Assembly (NCBI GenBank): GCA_002353815.1
Contig: DEKK01000016.1
Coordinates: forward strand, 108,335-172,334
DNA from: Bifidobacteriaceae bacterium UBA2724
GTDB taxonomy: Bacteria > Actinomycetota > Actinomycetes > Actinomycetales > Bifidobacteriaceae
Length of the DNA stretch: 64,000 nucleotides
Direction: 5' to 3'
A model generated the notes under the pieces. The model was not told the DNA's origin. It made no database searches and worked only from the letters and a program-made list of their open reading frames with translations. The translations under genes and the position numbers were made by a program. How positions within the stretch are numbered: position 1 is the first letter of the stretch; every line of letters starts with the position of its first letter. Of this stretch, positions 17,942-26,313 are shown one piece after another.

Positions 17942-19804
17942 ATGATGCCCCAGCAAAACGACGCGCAGTCGCGCAATCCCCGTTCCCGATCTTTTGCCGC
18001 AACGATGCGTGCGTGCGCAACGCTGTGCACGTCTTTGTTCATGGTCGTGGCGTTTGCACTCGCGGTGTGCGCGGCGCCGGCGTTCGCCGACGAAGCGACC
18101 TCCGGCTCAAGTGCGACCTCCGATCCCGGCGCGAGCTCAACGGAGAGTCCGACGGAGACGACGACTCCGCAGAACGTCGCCGAGACGGACATGACGATGC
18201 CGTTCAGCACGCTTTCCGACCCCTCGTGCATCGGGTCGTCGCCGCAGGGCATGCGCATGTCGCCCGATGGCGGGATCCTGTACGTCATCACCGAGACCAC
18301 GGTCTGCGTGGTCGATGCATCGACAATGCAGAAAACGAAGGTCATCGACCTGCCCGGTCAAAACATGGGCGTGGAATCAGCGATGACGCTGTCGCCCGAC
18401 GGTTCGAAACTTTTCGTGGCGACCACGAAGGGGCTGGCGGTCATCGATGCGACGACCTTGGAAATCTCCACGCTTGACGTGGCGACCACGAATTTCTGCG
18501 TCTCCGAAGATGGCAGCGATGTGTACGTTGTGACGAAAAGCAACAACCAGTGGGTGGTCGAGACCATCTCGAGCGCCGACGGGAGCATGAGCAGTGTGCC
18601 CATCGCGTTCGAGCACACGCCCACCGGCGTGATCACCTATGCTGTCTCCAGCGGCATGATGTTGGTGGGCGCGCCATATGATTCGACCAACCACCTGGTG
18701 TCGCTGGAGGTGGACACCGGCAAGGCCACCGAGGTCGCCACGTATGGCACCCGTTCCGTGCATGTGACGAGTGCGGACGGCAAGCAGCTGTATCTCATCG
18801 ATTCCACCGCGCACAACGTGCTGCAGGCGGTTGCCGAGGGCGGCAACGTCAACGTGATTTCGGTCGGCGACAGCCTGCGTCTGCTGGGACTGGCGCTGTC
18901 TGACAACGGCTCGCACATGGTTGTGACCACATCCGGCGGATCGTTCGTCTACAACACCGACAGCGGCGTCAGGGAAAGCGAGCTTCCGGCGAACGCGCCG
19001 ACGCAATGCCTGTCGCAAGACGGCTCGCGCCTGTATTCGGTGACGGTGGGCGACGCCGGTGCGGCCAACGAGACGGACCTCGAGGTGCGTTACATGGCTT
19101 CGACGGGCGAAGGCACCGTGGGGGTCGCCACGGTGGCATATGACGGCGGAGGTGCTGGCACCGCAGGGGCGTCTGCGGCCGCATCGGCGTCGGCAAGCGC
19201 TTCTGCGACAGATTCGAGCGGTGCGTCGAGCGGTGCGTCGAGCGGTGTGTCGAGCGCCGACGCGGTGGATGTCGATGCCGTGGCCGTCAACGCCGATGAT
19301 TCCGCCCTGTATGTGCTGGCGTCGGGCGTTGACGTCTCGGAAGACGAGAATTTCGACGACGAGGCGCTCGCGGGGCGTCTCATCAAGGTCAACGTGGGCC
19401 AGGCCACGAGTGAATCGGAGCAAAGCGCGTCTGAGAATCGCTCCACGACGATCGTCGTCGTGGTGGTGTGCGTGGCCGTCGTGGTCGCGCTGTTCGTCGT
19501 GGCACGTCTGCTGGCCGTGCGCAAGGCGCGGAGCAGCTCGTCGGGCGACGATGAGGAGAGTGATGCCCTGGACGATGCCATGTTCGAGGGCGTCCGTATC
19601 GGCGATGACGCCAGCGACGACGGGGCGGATGGGTCCGATGCCGCGCGCCGTCCTCGCGCGGTGAGTGGGGGCGCCGGAGCCGTCAGGCGGGGCGCGTCAA
19701 AGAACGCCGCCGCGAAGAAAGGCACTGCGAAGGGCGCTGGGTCCGCGAGGAGCGCGTCGGCGCATCCGAAGCAGGACGGTTCCAAGCCGAAGAAGACGCG
19801 CTGA
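17942..19804 (+). CDS. Secreted beta-propeller surface protein, membrane anchored
   Basis: 620 residues. Signal peptide (LFMVVAFALAVCAAPAFADE), Ser/Thr/Glu linker, then about 300 residues of YVTN/WD-like blades with recurring MRMSPDGGILYVI, LSPDGSKLFVAT, VSEDGSDVYVV, LSQDGSRLYSV and VNADDSALYVL. An Ala/Ser linker (about 410-450), a membrane helix (TTIVVVVVCVAVVVALFVVA) and a Lys/Arg/Ala-rich cytoplasmic tail follow. Such lactonase-like propellers usually bind protein or sugar at the surface; the ligand is unknown. Start ATG 17942 has GAAGG 6 bases upstream. No LPXTG-type motif; the anchor is a single-pass helix. Confidence 0.88.
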   Translation: MMPQQNDAQSRNPRSRSFAATMRACATLCTSLFMVVAFALAVCAAPAFADEATSGSSATSDPGASSTESPTETTTPQNVAETDMTMPFSTLSDPSCIGSSPQGMRMSPDGGILYVITETTVCVVDASTMQKTKVIDLPGQNMGVESAMTLSPDGSKLFVATTKGLAVIDATTLEISTLDVATTNFCVSEDGSDVYVVTKSNNQWVVETISSADGSMSSVPIAFEHTPTGVITYAVSSGMMLVGAPYDSTNHLVSLEVDTGKATEVATYGTRSVHVTSADGKQLYLIDSTAHNVLQAVAEGGNVNVISVGDSLRLLGLALSDNGSHMVVTTSGGSFVYNTDSGVRESELPANAPTQCLSQDGSRLYSVTVGDAGAANETDLEVRYMASTGEGTVGVATVAYDGGGAGTAGASAAASASASASATDSSGASSGASSGVSSADAVDVDAVAVNADDSALYVLASGVDVSEDENFDDEALAGRLIKVNVGQATSESEQSASENRSTTIVVVVVCVAVVVALFVVARLLAVRKARSSSSGDDEESDALDDAMFEGVRIGDDASDDGADGSDAARRPRAVSGGAGAVRRGASKNAAAKKGTAKGAGSARSASAHPKQDGSKPKKTR

Positions 19805-20044
19805 CCTGGACGCGTCGCACGATGCACGCCCGGCGCAGGTCGCTTGCCTCGGGCTGTGCATCGCAAATGTGCGGCGCGTCCCTGGCGGTCGGGGTGCGGT
19901 GGCGGGAGTCGGCACGGCGTCTGTGGGCGGCTGGGCGAAGAGTCCGCCGTGATCGGGGCCTGGCAGAGTCGATAAAATTTCCATGACTGAGACTGTGGGC
20001 GAGCTGAATCCACGACCAAGCTCAGCCGGGGTCAAGGCAGACGC

Positions 20045-20413
20045 ATGCCCGGGCGCAACAACTATCTGCCGGGGCGAAGCATCCTTTTTGGGAAGGGGGG
20101 ACTCGATCGCGCGCAGGAGCTTCTTAACCAATATGCGGGAACGGGTGAGTTCATTACACCTAACAAGGAGCGCGTCGACTTCCACCAAGTCATAGGCAGA
20201 TTCAAATCTCCGAAATTACCTAACGACTCCGGTCTCGACACTACAATCGGCATCATCAATTACGGCTCCGATGGAGCGCATATCGTCCCGGCGACACCTC
20301 CGGAAGCCTCACGCGATAACAATCCGCCGAAGACGTGCAAAGAATGCGGGAAAAACAGGAATATGGAAAAGAGGAACAGGGAGCATCATGACGACAACGA
20401 CGCGGATTCTTGA
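20045..20413 (+). CDS. Polymorphic-toxin type 50-like domain protein
   Basis: 122 residues, no signal peptide. Residues 5-80 look like the C-terminal toxin domain Ntox50 found at the ends of polymorphic toxins and some phage head proteins: NYLPGRSILFGKGG, AQELLNQYAGTGEF, KERVDFHQVIGRFKSP and GAHIVPATP, from memory of the family. A Cys pair CKECGKNR and an acidic His/Asp tail follow. There is no delivery module, so it is a free-standing or truncated toxin tip. The frame is open back to a stop at 19988. A promoter-like TAAAAT before an ATG at 19983 lies in another frame, so a frameshifted longer ancestor is possible. It is less GC-rich than its neighbours and overlaps the next gene by 26 bases. 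Confidence 0.55.
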   Translation: MPGRNNYLPGRSILFGKGGLDRAQELLNQYAGTGEFITPNKERVDFHQVIGRFKSPKLPNDSGLDTTIGIINYGSDGAHIVPATPPEASRDNNPPKTCKECGKNRNMEKRNREHHDDNDADS

Positions 20414-20771
20414 TGAGATAATCGACGAACTTGGAGCCTATGCCTGCCTGGCGCCTCGCGCGGCGTATCGAATCGTCTTTGCCGAAGGAGACCGATACGA
20501 ATCCGACGAGGCGTTTGAAGGCGAAGATGACAATGGCGAGGAATTCGACATTGGCGAGGAAGGATATGAGGACTGGCCAGAGATGTACTACCATGTCTCA
20601 TCGATCCTTGATGATGGCCCGAATCATAATCCGAAATACCAATATCTCGCCATCTCGCGTCGCCACATGCCGTCCGAGGTGACGAGCGACGGGCGCCTCC
20701 TCTACTCGGCGGAGAAAGGCCTCTTCCTGGACCACGGCCGGGTTCTTGACGCGCCCCGCACCGACATCTGA
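20388..20771 (+). CDS. Acidic protein, putative immunity partner
   Basis: 127 residues, strongly acidic (runs such as EGEDDNGEEFDIGEEGYED). No family recognised. Its ATG, with AGGGAG 5 bases upstream, lies inside the end of the toxin-domain gene (26-base overlap), so the two are translated together. Size, acidity and overlap are what one expects of an immunity protein, but the function is inferred from position only. Confidence 0.6.
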   Translation: MTTTTRILDEIIDELGAYACLAPRAAYRIVFAEGDRYESDEAFEGEDDNGEEFDIGEEGYEDWPEMYYHVSSILDDGPNHNPKYQYLAISRRHMPSEVTSDGRLLYSAEKGLFLDHGRVLDAPRTDI

Positions 20772-20824
20772 CGGCCGCTGGTGCGGTGCCCGCGCTTGGC
20801 CACCCACGTGGTGCCTTGCGCCCC

Positions 20825-20859
20825 GCGGCGCCCGGTCGTCAGGGGCCGCAGGGCGCCGC
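20825..20859. terminator. Hairpin between convergent genes
   Basis: Perfect 9-bp arms GCGGCGCCC (20825-20833) and GGGCGCCGC (20851-20859) in the 138-base gap where the toxin pair (+) meets the ABC exporter (-). There is no T-tract on either strand. Confidence 0.35.
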
Positions 20860-20909
20860 TGGGCAGCGCGGGGCGAGTGCGCCCGCCCGCGCTGCGCCCC
20901 ACTCCCCGC

Positions 20910-23054
20910 CTACTCGAGTTCGAAGGCGCCGGTGTAGAGCTGGTAGTACTGGCCCCGCTGCGCGATGAGCTCGTCGTGGTTGCCGCGTTCGATGATGCGC
21001 CCGTGGTCCATCACCATAATCACATCGGCGTTGCGCACGGTGCTCAGGCGGTGCGCGATGACGAACACGGTGCGCCCCTCCATCAGCGCATCCATGCCGG
21101 ACTGCACAATCTCCTCGGTGCGCGTATCGATCGAGCTGGTCGCCTCGTCGAGAATCATCGCCGGCGGATCGGCCACGGCCGCGCGCGCAATGGAGATCAG
21201 CTGCCGCTGGCCCTGCGAGAGCCCGTCGCCCGACCCGGAGATGCGCGTGTGGTACCCGTGCGGCAGCATGCGGATGAACCCGTCCGCGTTCGCAAGCTTC
21301 GCCGCGCGGATGCAGTCCTCGTCGCTCGCCTCCAGGTTGCCGTAGCGGATGTTGTCCATCACGGTGCCCGTGAACAGGTTCACGTCCTGCAGCACAATGC
21401 CGAGCGAGCGCCTGAGAGCCGTCTTGTCCATGTCTTTGACGTTGATGCCGTCGTACAGAATCTCGCCGTCGTCGATGTCATAGAACCGGTTGATGAGGTT
21501 CGTAATCGTGGTCTTGCCCGCGCCGGTCGCGCCGACAAGCGCCACCTTCTGCCCGGGCTTGGCGAACAGCGTGATGTCATGCAGCACCTCGTGCCCTGGC
21601 TCGTACGAGAAGCTCACGTGGTTGAGGCGAATGTCGCCGCGCTGCCGCACAAGGGTGGCGGCAGGCGTCACAATAACGGTGCCCTTGGCCACGGGTGCGC
21701 TCTGGGTGCGGTCGGCGCTCGCGGTATCCACGATTTTCCCGCCGTTGCCCGTGCCTGCGGCGTCAGCAACGCCGTCGCCCGCCGGCGACATCCGCGCAAT
21801 ATCCGCGCGCACGCGCACGCCGGCCGGCACCTTCCAGGCCCACTGCTCCGTGCGGTGGTCGGCCTCGCGAATCGTGCCATCGTCGAGAACCGACGCGTTC
21901 ACAATCGTCACGTGCCCGTCGTTCACCTCGGGCTTCTCGTCAAGCAGCTCGAAAATGCGCGACGCGCCCGCCAGCGCCATCAGCACCGACGTCATCTGCT
22001 GCGACACCTCGCCGAGCGGGTTCACGAAGCTGCGCGAGAGCGTCAGGAAAGACACGATGGTGCCCGTCGTATACGCGCCCATGCCGCGCAACGACACGTT
22101 CGTGGCGCCGCCGATCGCCATGGCCGCGCCCACCACCGCGAGCAGCACGTAGAGCAGATAGCCCATGTTGTTCACGATCGGCATGAGGATGTTGCCGTAG
22201 TAGTTCGCGTCGCGCGTGGCCTTGTACAGCGAGGCGTTGCGCTTGTCGAAGTCCTTCTGCGTGGCGCCCTCGTGCGTGAACACCTTGATGACCTTCTGTC
22301 CGGAGATCGACTCCTCCACGAACGCGTTCACGTCGGCCAGCTCGTGCTGCTGCTCGCCGAAGAAGCGCCCGGAGCGCGTGGTGAGCACGCGCACGAAGGC
22401 GAAGAGGATGGCGCTGAACACCACCACGAAGCCGGTGAGCGGCAGGCTCAGCACCATCATGGAGATAAGCGCGGCAAGCGACGTGATGAACGAGTTGAAC
22501 ATCTGCGGAAGGCTCTGCGAGATGGCCTGGCGCAGCGTATCGGCGTCGTTGGTGTAGCGGCTCATGATGTCGCCGTGCGGCGTGGAGTCGAAGTAGCGCA
22601 GCGGCAGCTTCTGCATGTGGCTGAACATGTCGTCGCGGATGGTCTTGAGGGTGCCCTGCTCCACCACGATGAGCAGGCGGCTGTACACATACGTGCACAC
22701 GGTGCCGGTGAGGTACAGCGCGGCCATGAGGGTGAGCGCGCGCACAAGCGGCGCCCAGTTCGGGTCAGGCGCGCCGATCAGCGGCAGGATATAGTCGTCG
22801 ATAAGCCGCTGCAGGAACAGCGACGCGCCCGCCTGCGCGACGGCGCTGACGATGATGCAGACGGCGACGAGGGCCAGCCGCCAGCGGTAGCGGAGCATAT
22901 ACCCGACGATGCGGCGGGTGGTGCCCGGATTGATGCGCATGCCGTTCTTGTTCATGCCAGGGCGTCCTTTCGCTCGTTTCCGATTGGGGTTGGGGGCTGC
23001 GGTTGCAGGGGTTGCAGGGGTTGCGGTTGCGGTGGTTGCGGCTGCGTCACTCAT
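20910..23054 (-). CDS. ABC exporter, catalytic half (type IV ABC, fused TMD-NBD)
   Basis: Half-transporter that pairs with the product of the upstream gene to export drugs, peptides or lipids. 714 residues: Ala/Pro/Thr-rich N-terminus, six-helix transmembrane domain (about 70-360), then the nucleotide-binding domain with Walker A VGATGAGKTT, Q-loop, altered signature LSQGQRQL, and Walker B AMILDEATSSID with its catalytic Glu. A stretch of about 80 residues between TMD and NBD (near 395-480) is not typical. Start ATG 23054 with GGAGG upstream overlaps the previous stop by 8 bases. With the partner it forms one full and one degenerate ATP site. Confidence 0.94.
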   Translation of the reverse strand: MSDAAATTATATPATPATAAPNPNRKRAKGRPGMNKNGMRINPGTTRRIVGYMLRYRWRLALVAVCIIVSAVAQAGASLFLQRLIDDYILPLIGAPDPNWAPLVRALTLMAALYLTGTVCTYVYSRLLIVVEQGTLKTIRDDMFSHMQKLPLRYFDSTPHGDIMSRYTNDADTLRQAISQSLPQMFNSFITSLAALISMMVLSLPLTGFVVVFSAILFAFVRVLTTRSGRFFGEQQHELADVNAFVEESISGQKVIKVFTHEGATQKDFDKRNASLYKATRDANYYGNILMPIVNNMGYLLYVLLAVVGAAMAIGGATNVSLRGMGAYTTGTIVSFLTLSRSFVNPLGEVSQQMTSVLMALAGASRIFELLDEKPEVNDGHVTIVNASVLDDGTIREADHRTEQWAWKVPAGVRVRADIARMSPAGDGVADAAGTGNGGKIVDTASADRTQSAPVAKGTVIVTPAATLVRQRGDIRLNHVSFSYEPGHEVLHDITLFAKPGQKVALVGATGAGKTTITNLINRFYDIDDGEILYDGINVKDMDKTALRRSLGIVLQDVNLFTGTVMDNIRYGNLEASDEDCIRAAKLANADGFIRMLPHGYHTRISGSGDGLSQGQRQLISIARAAVADPPAMILDEATSSIDTRTEEIVQSGMDALMEGRTVFVIAHRLSTVRNADVIMVMDHGRIIERGNHDELIAQRGQYYQLYTGAFELE

Positions 23055-25014
23055 GGTCGGCGCCTCCCTCCGTCGTTGCGGCCTGCGTGGTCGCGGTCTC
23101 CTGCGATGCGGCGGAGGAATCGTGGCTTGTCTCCGCGGCACCCGCGCCGGTGCCCGCCGTCTGCGCCATGCTCTTGGTCTGCGACTGCCAGATCTGGCGG
23201 TAGTCGGCGCAGGAGCGCAGCAGCTCGTCATGCGTGCCGCGCGCCACGATGCGGCCCTTGTCCATCACGATGATTTGGTCGGCGTCCTGCACCGACGAGA
23301 TGCGCTGCGCGATGATGATGGTCGTCGTACCCGGGATTTCGTGGGCGAAGGCCCCGCGGATCTTCGCGTCCGTCTTCGTATCCACGGCGCTGGTCGAATC
23401 GTCGAGAATCAGCACCTTGGGCTTCTTGAGCAGCGCGCGGGCGATGCACAGGCGCTGCCTCTGGCCGCCCGACACATTCGTGCCGCCCTGCTCGATCATG
23501 GTGTCGTATTTGTCGGGGAAGCCCTGCACGAACTCGTCGGCCTGCGCCAGCTCGGCGGCGTGGCGCACCTCCTCGTCCGTGGCATCCGGGTTGCCCCAGC
23601 GCAGATTCTCGGCGATCGTGCCTGAGAACAGCGTGTTCTTCTGCAGCACCATGCCCACGTTGTTGCGCAGTGCGTCGAGGTCGTAGTTGCGCACGTCCAC
23701 GCCGCCCACGGTGATTGAGCCGGAGCTGACGTCATACAGGCGCGGGATCAGCTGCACGAGGCTCGACTTCGCCGAACCCGTGCCGCCCACGATTCCCAGC
23801 GTGGAGCCGGACGGCACTGACAGCGACACATCGTCGAGCACCGGCTCCTCCGAGGTCTCCTCGTAGCGGAACGTCACGTGGCTGAACTCCACGTCGCCGT
23901 TCTTCACGTCGGTGGCGGCGTGAGCCGGCACGGTCATCGTCGGCTCCTCGCGCAGAACCGCGCAGATACGCGCCACCGAGGCGCGCGAGATGATGACCAT
24001 CACATACACCATCGAGATCATCATGAGCGACATCAGCAGCTCCATCGCGTAGGTCACAAGCGACGTGAGGTCGCCCGTCGTCAGGCCGAGCGCGGCGTTG
24101 TTGCCGGACGCCACGATCTGCCTGGCGCCCATCCACGCGATGGCGATCATCAGCGTGTATTCGCACAGCAGCATCACCGGATTGTTGAGCGCCAGGCGGC
24201 TTTCCGCCTTGCAGAAATCGTCGAAGATGCGCTGCGAGATGTGCATGAACTTGGAGTCCTCGTGGCTTTCGCGGTCGAAGGACTTGACCACGCGGATGCC
24301 GGCGAGATTCTCTTCCACGCCGTTGTTGAGCTCATCGTAGAGGTGGAACACGCGCACGAAGATGGGGTGCACGCTGCCGGCGATCACAATCAGCGCCACG
24401 AGCAGCACGGGGATGACCGCGAAGAACACCACGGAGATGCTGGGCGAGATGCGGAATGCGAAGATCCACGCGCAGATGGCGAGCACCGGGGCGCGGAACA
24501 CCGTGCGCACGGTCATCTGGAACGCCATCTGCACGTTCGTGACATCTGTGGTCAGGCGCGTGATGAGCGAGCCGGTGGAGAAGTGGTCGATGTTCGTGAA
24601 CGAGAAGCCCTGAGCCTTCTTGAACAGGTCATGGCGCAGGTTCTTCGAGAAGCCGGCGGCGGCGATGGCGGCCTCGCGGCCCGATGCCACGCCGCAGGCG
24701 AGGCTGATAATGGCGCACAGCACGAGCAGGCCGCCCCACTGCCACACCTTTGCCATGTTGCCGGCGGTGACGCCCTGGTCGAGCAGGAAGGCCATAAGCG
24801 TGGGGATGAGGATCTCGATCACGGCCTCGCCGACCACATAGGCCGGCGCCAGGATGGCGTGCTTCTTGTACTCGCGCATGGATTCGCCGAGCAGCTTGTA
24901 GTCGCCTTTGTGGCCTTGGTCGCGCGTGTATTCCGTCTGTTCCTCGGCGGTCATGGGACGTTCTTCGATGTCGGTGACGTCGCGTCGTTTCTGGGTGTTG
25001 ACGCCGTGTGCCAT
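23047..25014 (-). CDS. ABC exporter, degenerate half (type IV ABC, fused TMD-NBD)
   Basis: 655 residues: hydrophilic start, six-helix domain from about 55 to 345, NBD with Walker A GGTGSAKSS (Ala where Gly is usual), canonical signature VSGGQRQRL, and Walker B VLILDDSTSAVD, in which Asp replaces the catalytic Glu. Together with the LSQGQ of the other half this makes the consensus-lacking site of a heterodimeric exporter (BmrCD/TM287-288 style). A Ser/Ala/Thr-rich tail follows the NBD. AAAGGAAA precedes the ATG. It is the second gene after marR on the same strand. Confidence 0.94.
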   Translation of the reverse strand: MAHGVNTQKRRDVTDIEERPMTAEEQTEYTRDQGHKGDYKLLGESMREYKKHAILAPAYVVGEAVIEILIPTLMAFLLDQGVTAGNMAKVWQWGGLLVLCAIISLACGVASGREAAIAAAGFSKNLRHDLFKKAQGFSFTNIDHFSTGSLITRLTTDVTNVQMAFQMTVRTVFRAPVLAICAWIFAFRISPSISVVFFAVIPVLLVALIVIAGSVHPIFVRVFHLYDELNNGVEENLAGIRVVKSFDRESHEDSKFMHISQRIFDDFCKAESRLALNNPVMLLCEYTLMIAIAWMGARQIVASGNNAALGLTTGDLTSLVTYAMELLMSLMMISMVYVMVIISRASVARICAVLREEPTMTVPAHAATDVKNGDVEFSHVTFRYEETSEEPVLDDVSLSVPSGSTLGIVGGTGSAKSSLVQLIPRLYDVSSGSITVGGVDVRNYDLDALRNNVGMVLQKNTLFSGTIAENLRWGNPDATDEEVRHAAELAQADEFVQGFPDKYDTMIEQGGTNVSGGQRQRLCIARALLKKPKVLILDDSTSAVDTKTDAKIRGAFAHEIPGTTTIIIAQRISSVQDADQIIVMDKGRIVARGTHDELLRSCADYRQIWQSQTKSMAQTAGTGAGAAETSHDSSAASQETATTQAATTEGGADHE

Positions 25015-25253
25015 GTATTTCCTTTCGATTCATGCTCAGACGATTGTAAGGATTGTGAGGATAACTGCGGGCACCTATTCTTGCGCGCCGAAATGTGGCG
25101 AAATTGCAAGGGTGCCAAACGCGTCGGCGACCGCCTGGATCACATGGGGATCCGGACGGTCGCCGAGGATGCTTTGGGCCGGGCCTGCGGGTGCCGCGGG
25201 TCCGGTGATGGGGTGCGTGACGTGAAGGCTCGTCGGGCTCAGGCCCGCAAAGC

Positions 25254-25769
25254 TCACTCGTCCACGCTCATGCGAGAAATCATCGTCTTGATGGTGCGCA
25301 GGGTGGTTTCGAGGTCCTCCTGAGGGATTCCGTCGACGATGGATTCGAAATACGATGCGCTGAACTGCTCGATGTATTGCACGATGTTGCGCGACTTATC
25401 GGTGAGTGTGATTTGGCGCTTGCGGGCGTCGTAGGTGGGGATGTGACGCTTGACGAGGCCTTTCTGCTCCATGAGATTGAGCACGCGGCTCGCCGTGGAG
25501 CGGGTGACGCCGCAGTGGCGCTCGATGTCATGCTGGTAGATTGGTTTGTCTTGGTTGGCGGCCAGGTAGCTGATGATGCGGATGTTGCACGACGAGGTGG
25601 GGCAGCCGTCGAGCTGCTCGCTCACGGAATCGGGAATCGAGCTGCGAAGGCCGCGGCTCGACAGGGCATCGAGCTGGTGGACGGCCACGAAAAGGCGCGT
25701 GTTTTCGTCGAGGGCGCTCAGGGTGTCAACATCGGTTTTCGTGACATCGGGGATGATGGTGTCGACCAT
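25254..25769 (-). CDS. MarR-family transcriptional regulator
   Basis: 171-residue winged-helix dimer. The central winged helix is visible: IERHCGVTRSTASRVLNLME (recognition helix), then GLVKRHIPTYDARKRQITLT (wing). A C-terminal dimer helix follows. Start MVDTII with AAAGGATTC upstream. It lies 239 bases before the two exporter genes on the same strand, the common arrangement in which MarR represses itself and the efflux pump until a ligand binds. Candidate operators lie just upstream. Confidence 0.93.
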   Translation of the reverse strand: MVDTIIPDVTKTDVDTLSALDENTRLFVAVHQLDALSSRGLRSSIPDSVSEQLDGCPTSSCNIRIISYLAANQDKPIYQHDIERHCGVTRSTASRVLNLMEQKGLVKRHIPTYDARKRQITLTDKSRNIVQYIEQFSASYFESIVDGIPQEDLETTLRTIKTMISRMSVDE

Positions 25770-25872
25770 GATGAATCCTTTCTGCGGCGTTTGGTGCCCG
25801 GGGACGTTCGAATCGCGCATGGCGTTTCGATTGCGCGGGCCGCGCTGGCTGAGATGGTAGAGCAGCGGGAAT

Positions 25873-25914
25873 GTTGCATATCCAACTCAAAAATAGCAGC
25901 AATATTCGGATATT
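25873..25914 (-). promoter_or_regulatory. Candidate MarR operators
   Basis: Two inverted repeats in the AT-rich leader of marR: GTTG-CATATC-CAAC (25873-25886) and AATAT-TCGG-ATATT (25901-25914). Autorepression sites are expected here; assignment to this MarR is inference. Confidence 0.4.
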
Positions 25915-26087
25915 CCTAGGGCTTTTGCTGTGGGCGAAAATTGACGATGGGGCGAGAAGGGGGACCTGGATTCCCAGAGCGGGCGCGGCGTGGGGTGCGC
26001 GGGATGAGGGGGGGGATGGCGCGTGGCGTGACAGATTGCGCGGAGCGCGCTGGATAGTTCGGCGTGCGATGAGGGAAACGGTGTGGT

Positions 26088-26147
26088 GTGACGGGGTGTG
26101 GCGTGACGGGGTGTGGCGTGACGGGGCGTGGCGTGACGGGGCGTGGC
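26088..26147. repeat. 15-bp tandem repeat, four units
   Basis: Four consecutive copies of GTGACGGGGYGTGGC (26088-26102, -26117, -26132, -26147), differing at one base. It is non-coding and G-rich on the + strand. Confidence 0.9.
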
Positions 26148-26182
26148 GCGGTGAACGCCACGGCGCGGCGCGCAAGAAAACG

Positions 26183-26215
26183 AAAAGCCCGCCGGACGCA
26201 ATGCCCGGCGGGCGA
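26183..26215 (-). terminator. Terminator of apuB
   Basis: Arms GCCCGCCGG (26187-26195) and CCGGCGGGC (26205-26213). On the minus strand the stem is followed by TTTTCGTTTT. Confidence 0.88.
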
Positions 26216-26313
26216 GGGGAACGGTGGACGCGGCGGTGGGTGGGTCCGTGGCGGCATGCCATGATCTCAGGTCATGCCGCCGCTAGGGCATCGCCCGTGC
26301 CGCGGATCGGCCG

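Larger units (their letters stand above)
25770..26313. other. 544-bp gap: marR leader, minisatellite, apuB terminator
   Basis: From right to left on the minus strand: the apuB terminator (26187-26213), a G-rich minisatellite (26088-26147), GC-rich spacer, and the AT-rich marR promoter region (about 25865-25920). I see no gene. Confidence 0.7.

Noticed and set aside
20781..23273. 830-codon + strand frame opposite the ABC exporter
   Set aside because: Arg/His/Val/Ala-rich shadow. The minus strand has all ABC motifs.
25840..25890. tRNA-like D-arm sequence (GGCTGAGATGGTAGAGCAGC)
   Set aside because: No matching acceptor stem, anticodon arm or T-arm within tRNA distance.
26088..26147. Possible CRISPR array from the regular 15-bp repeats
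   Set aside because: Units are directly adjacent with no spacers, too short, and no cas genes are near. It is a minisatellite.
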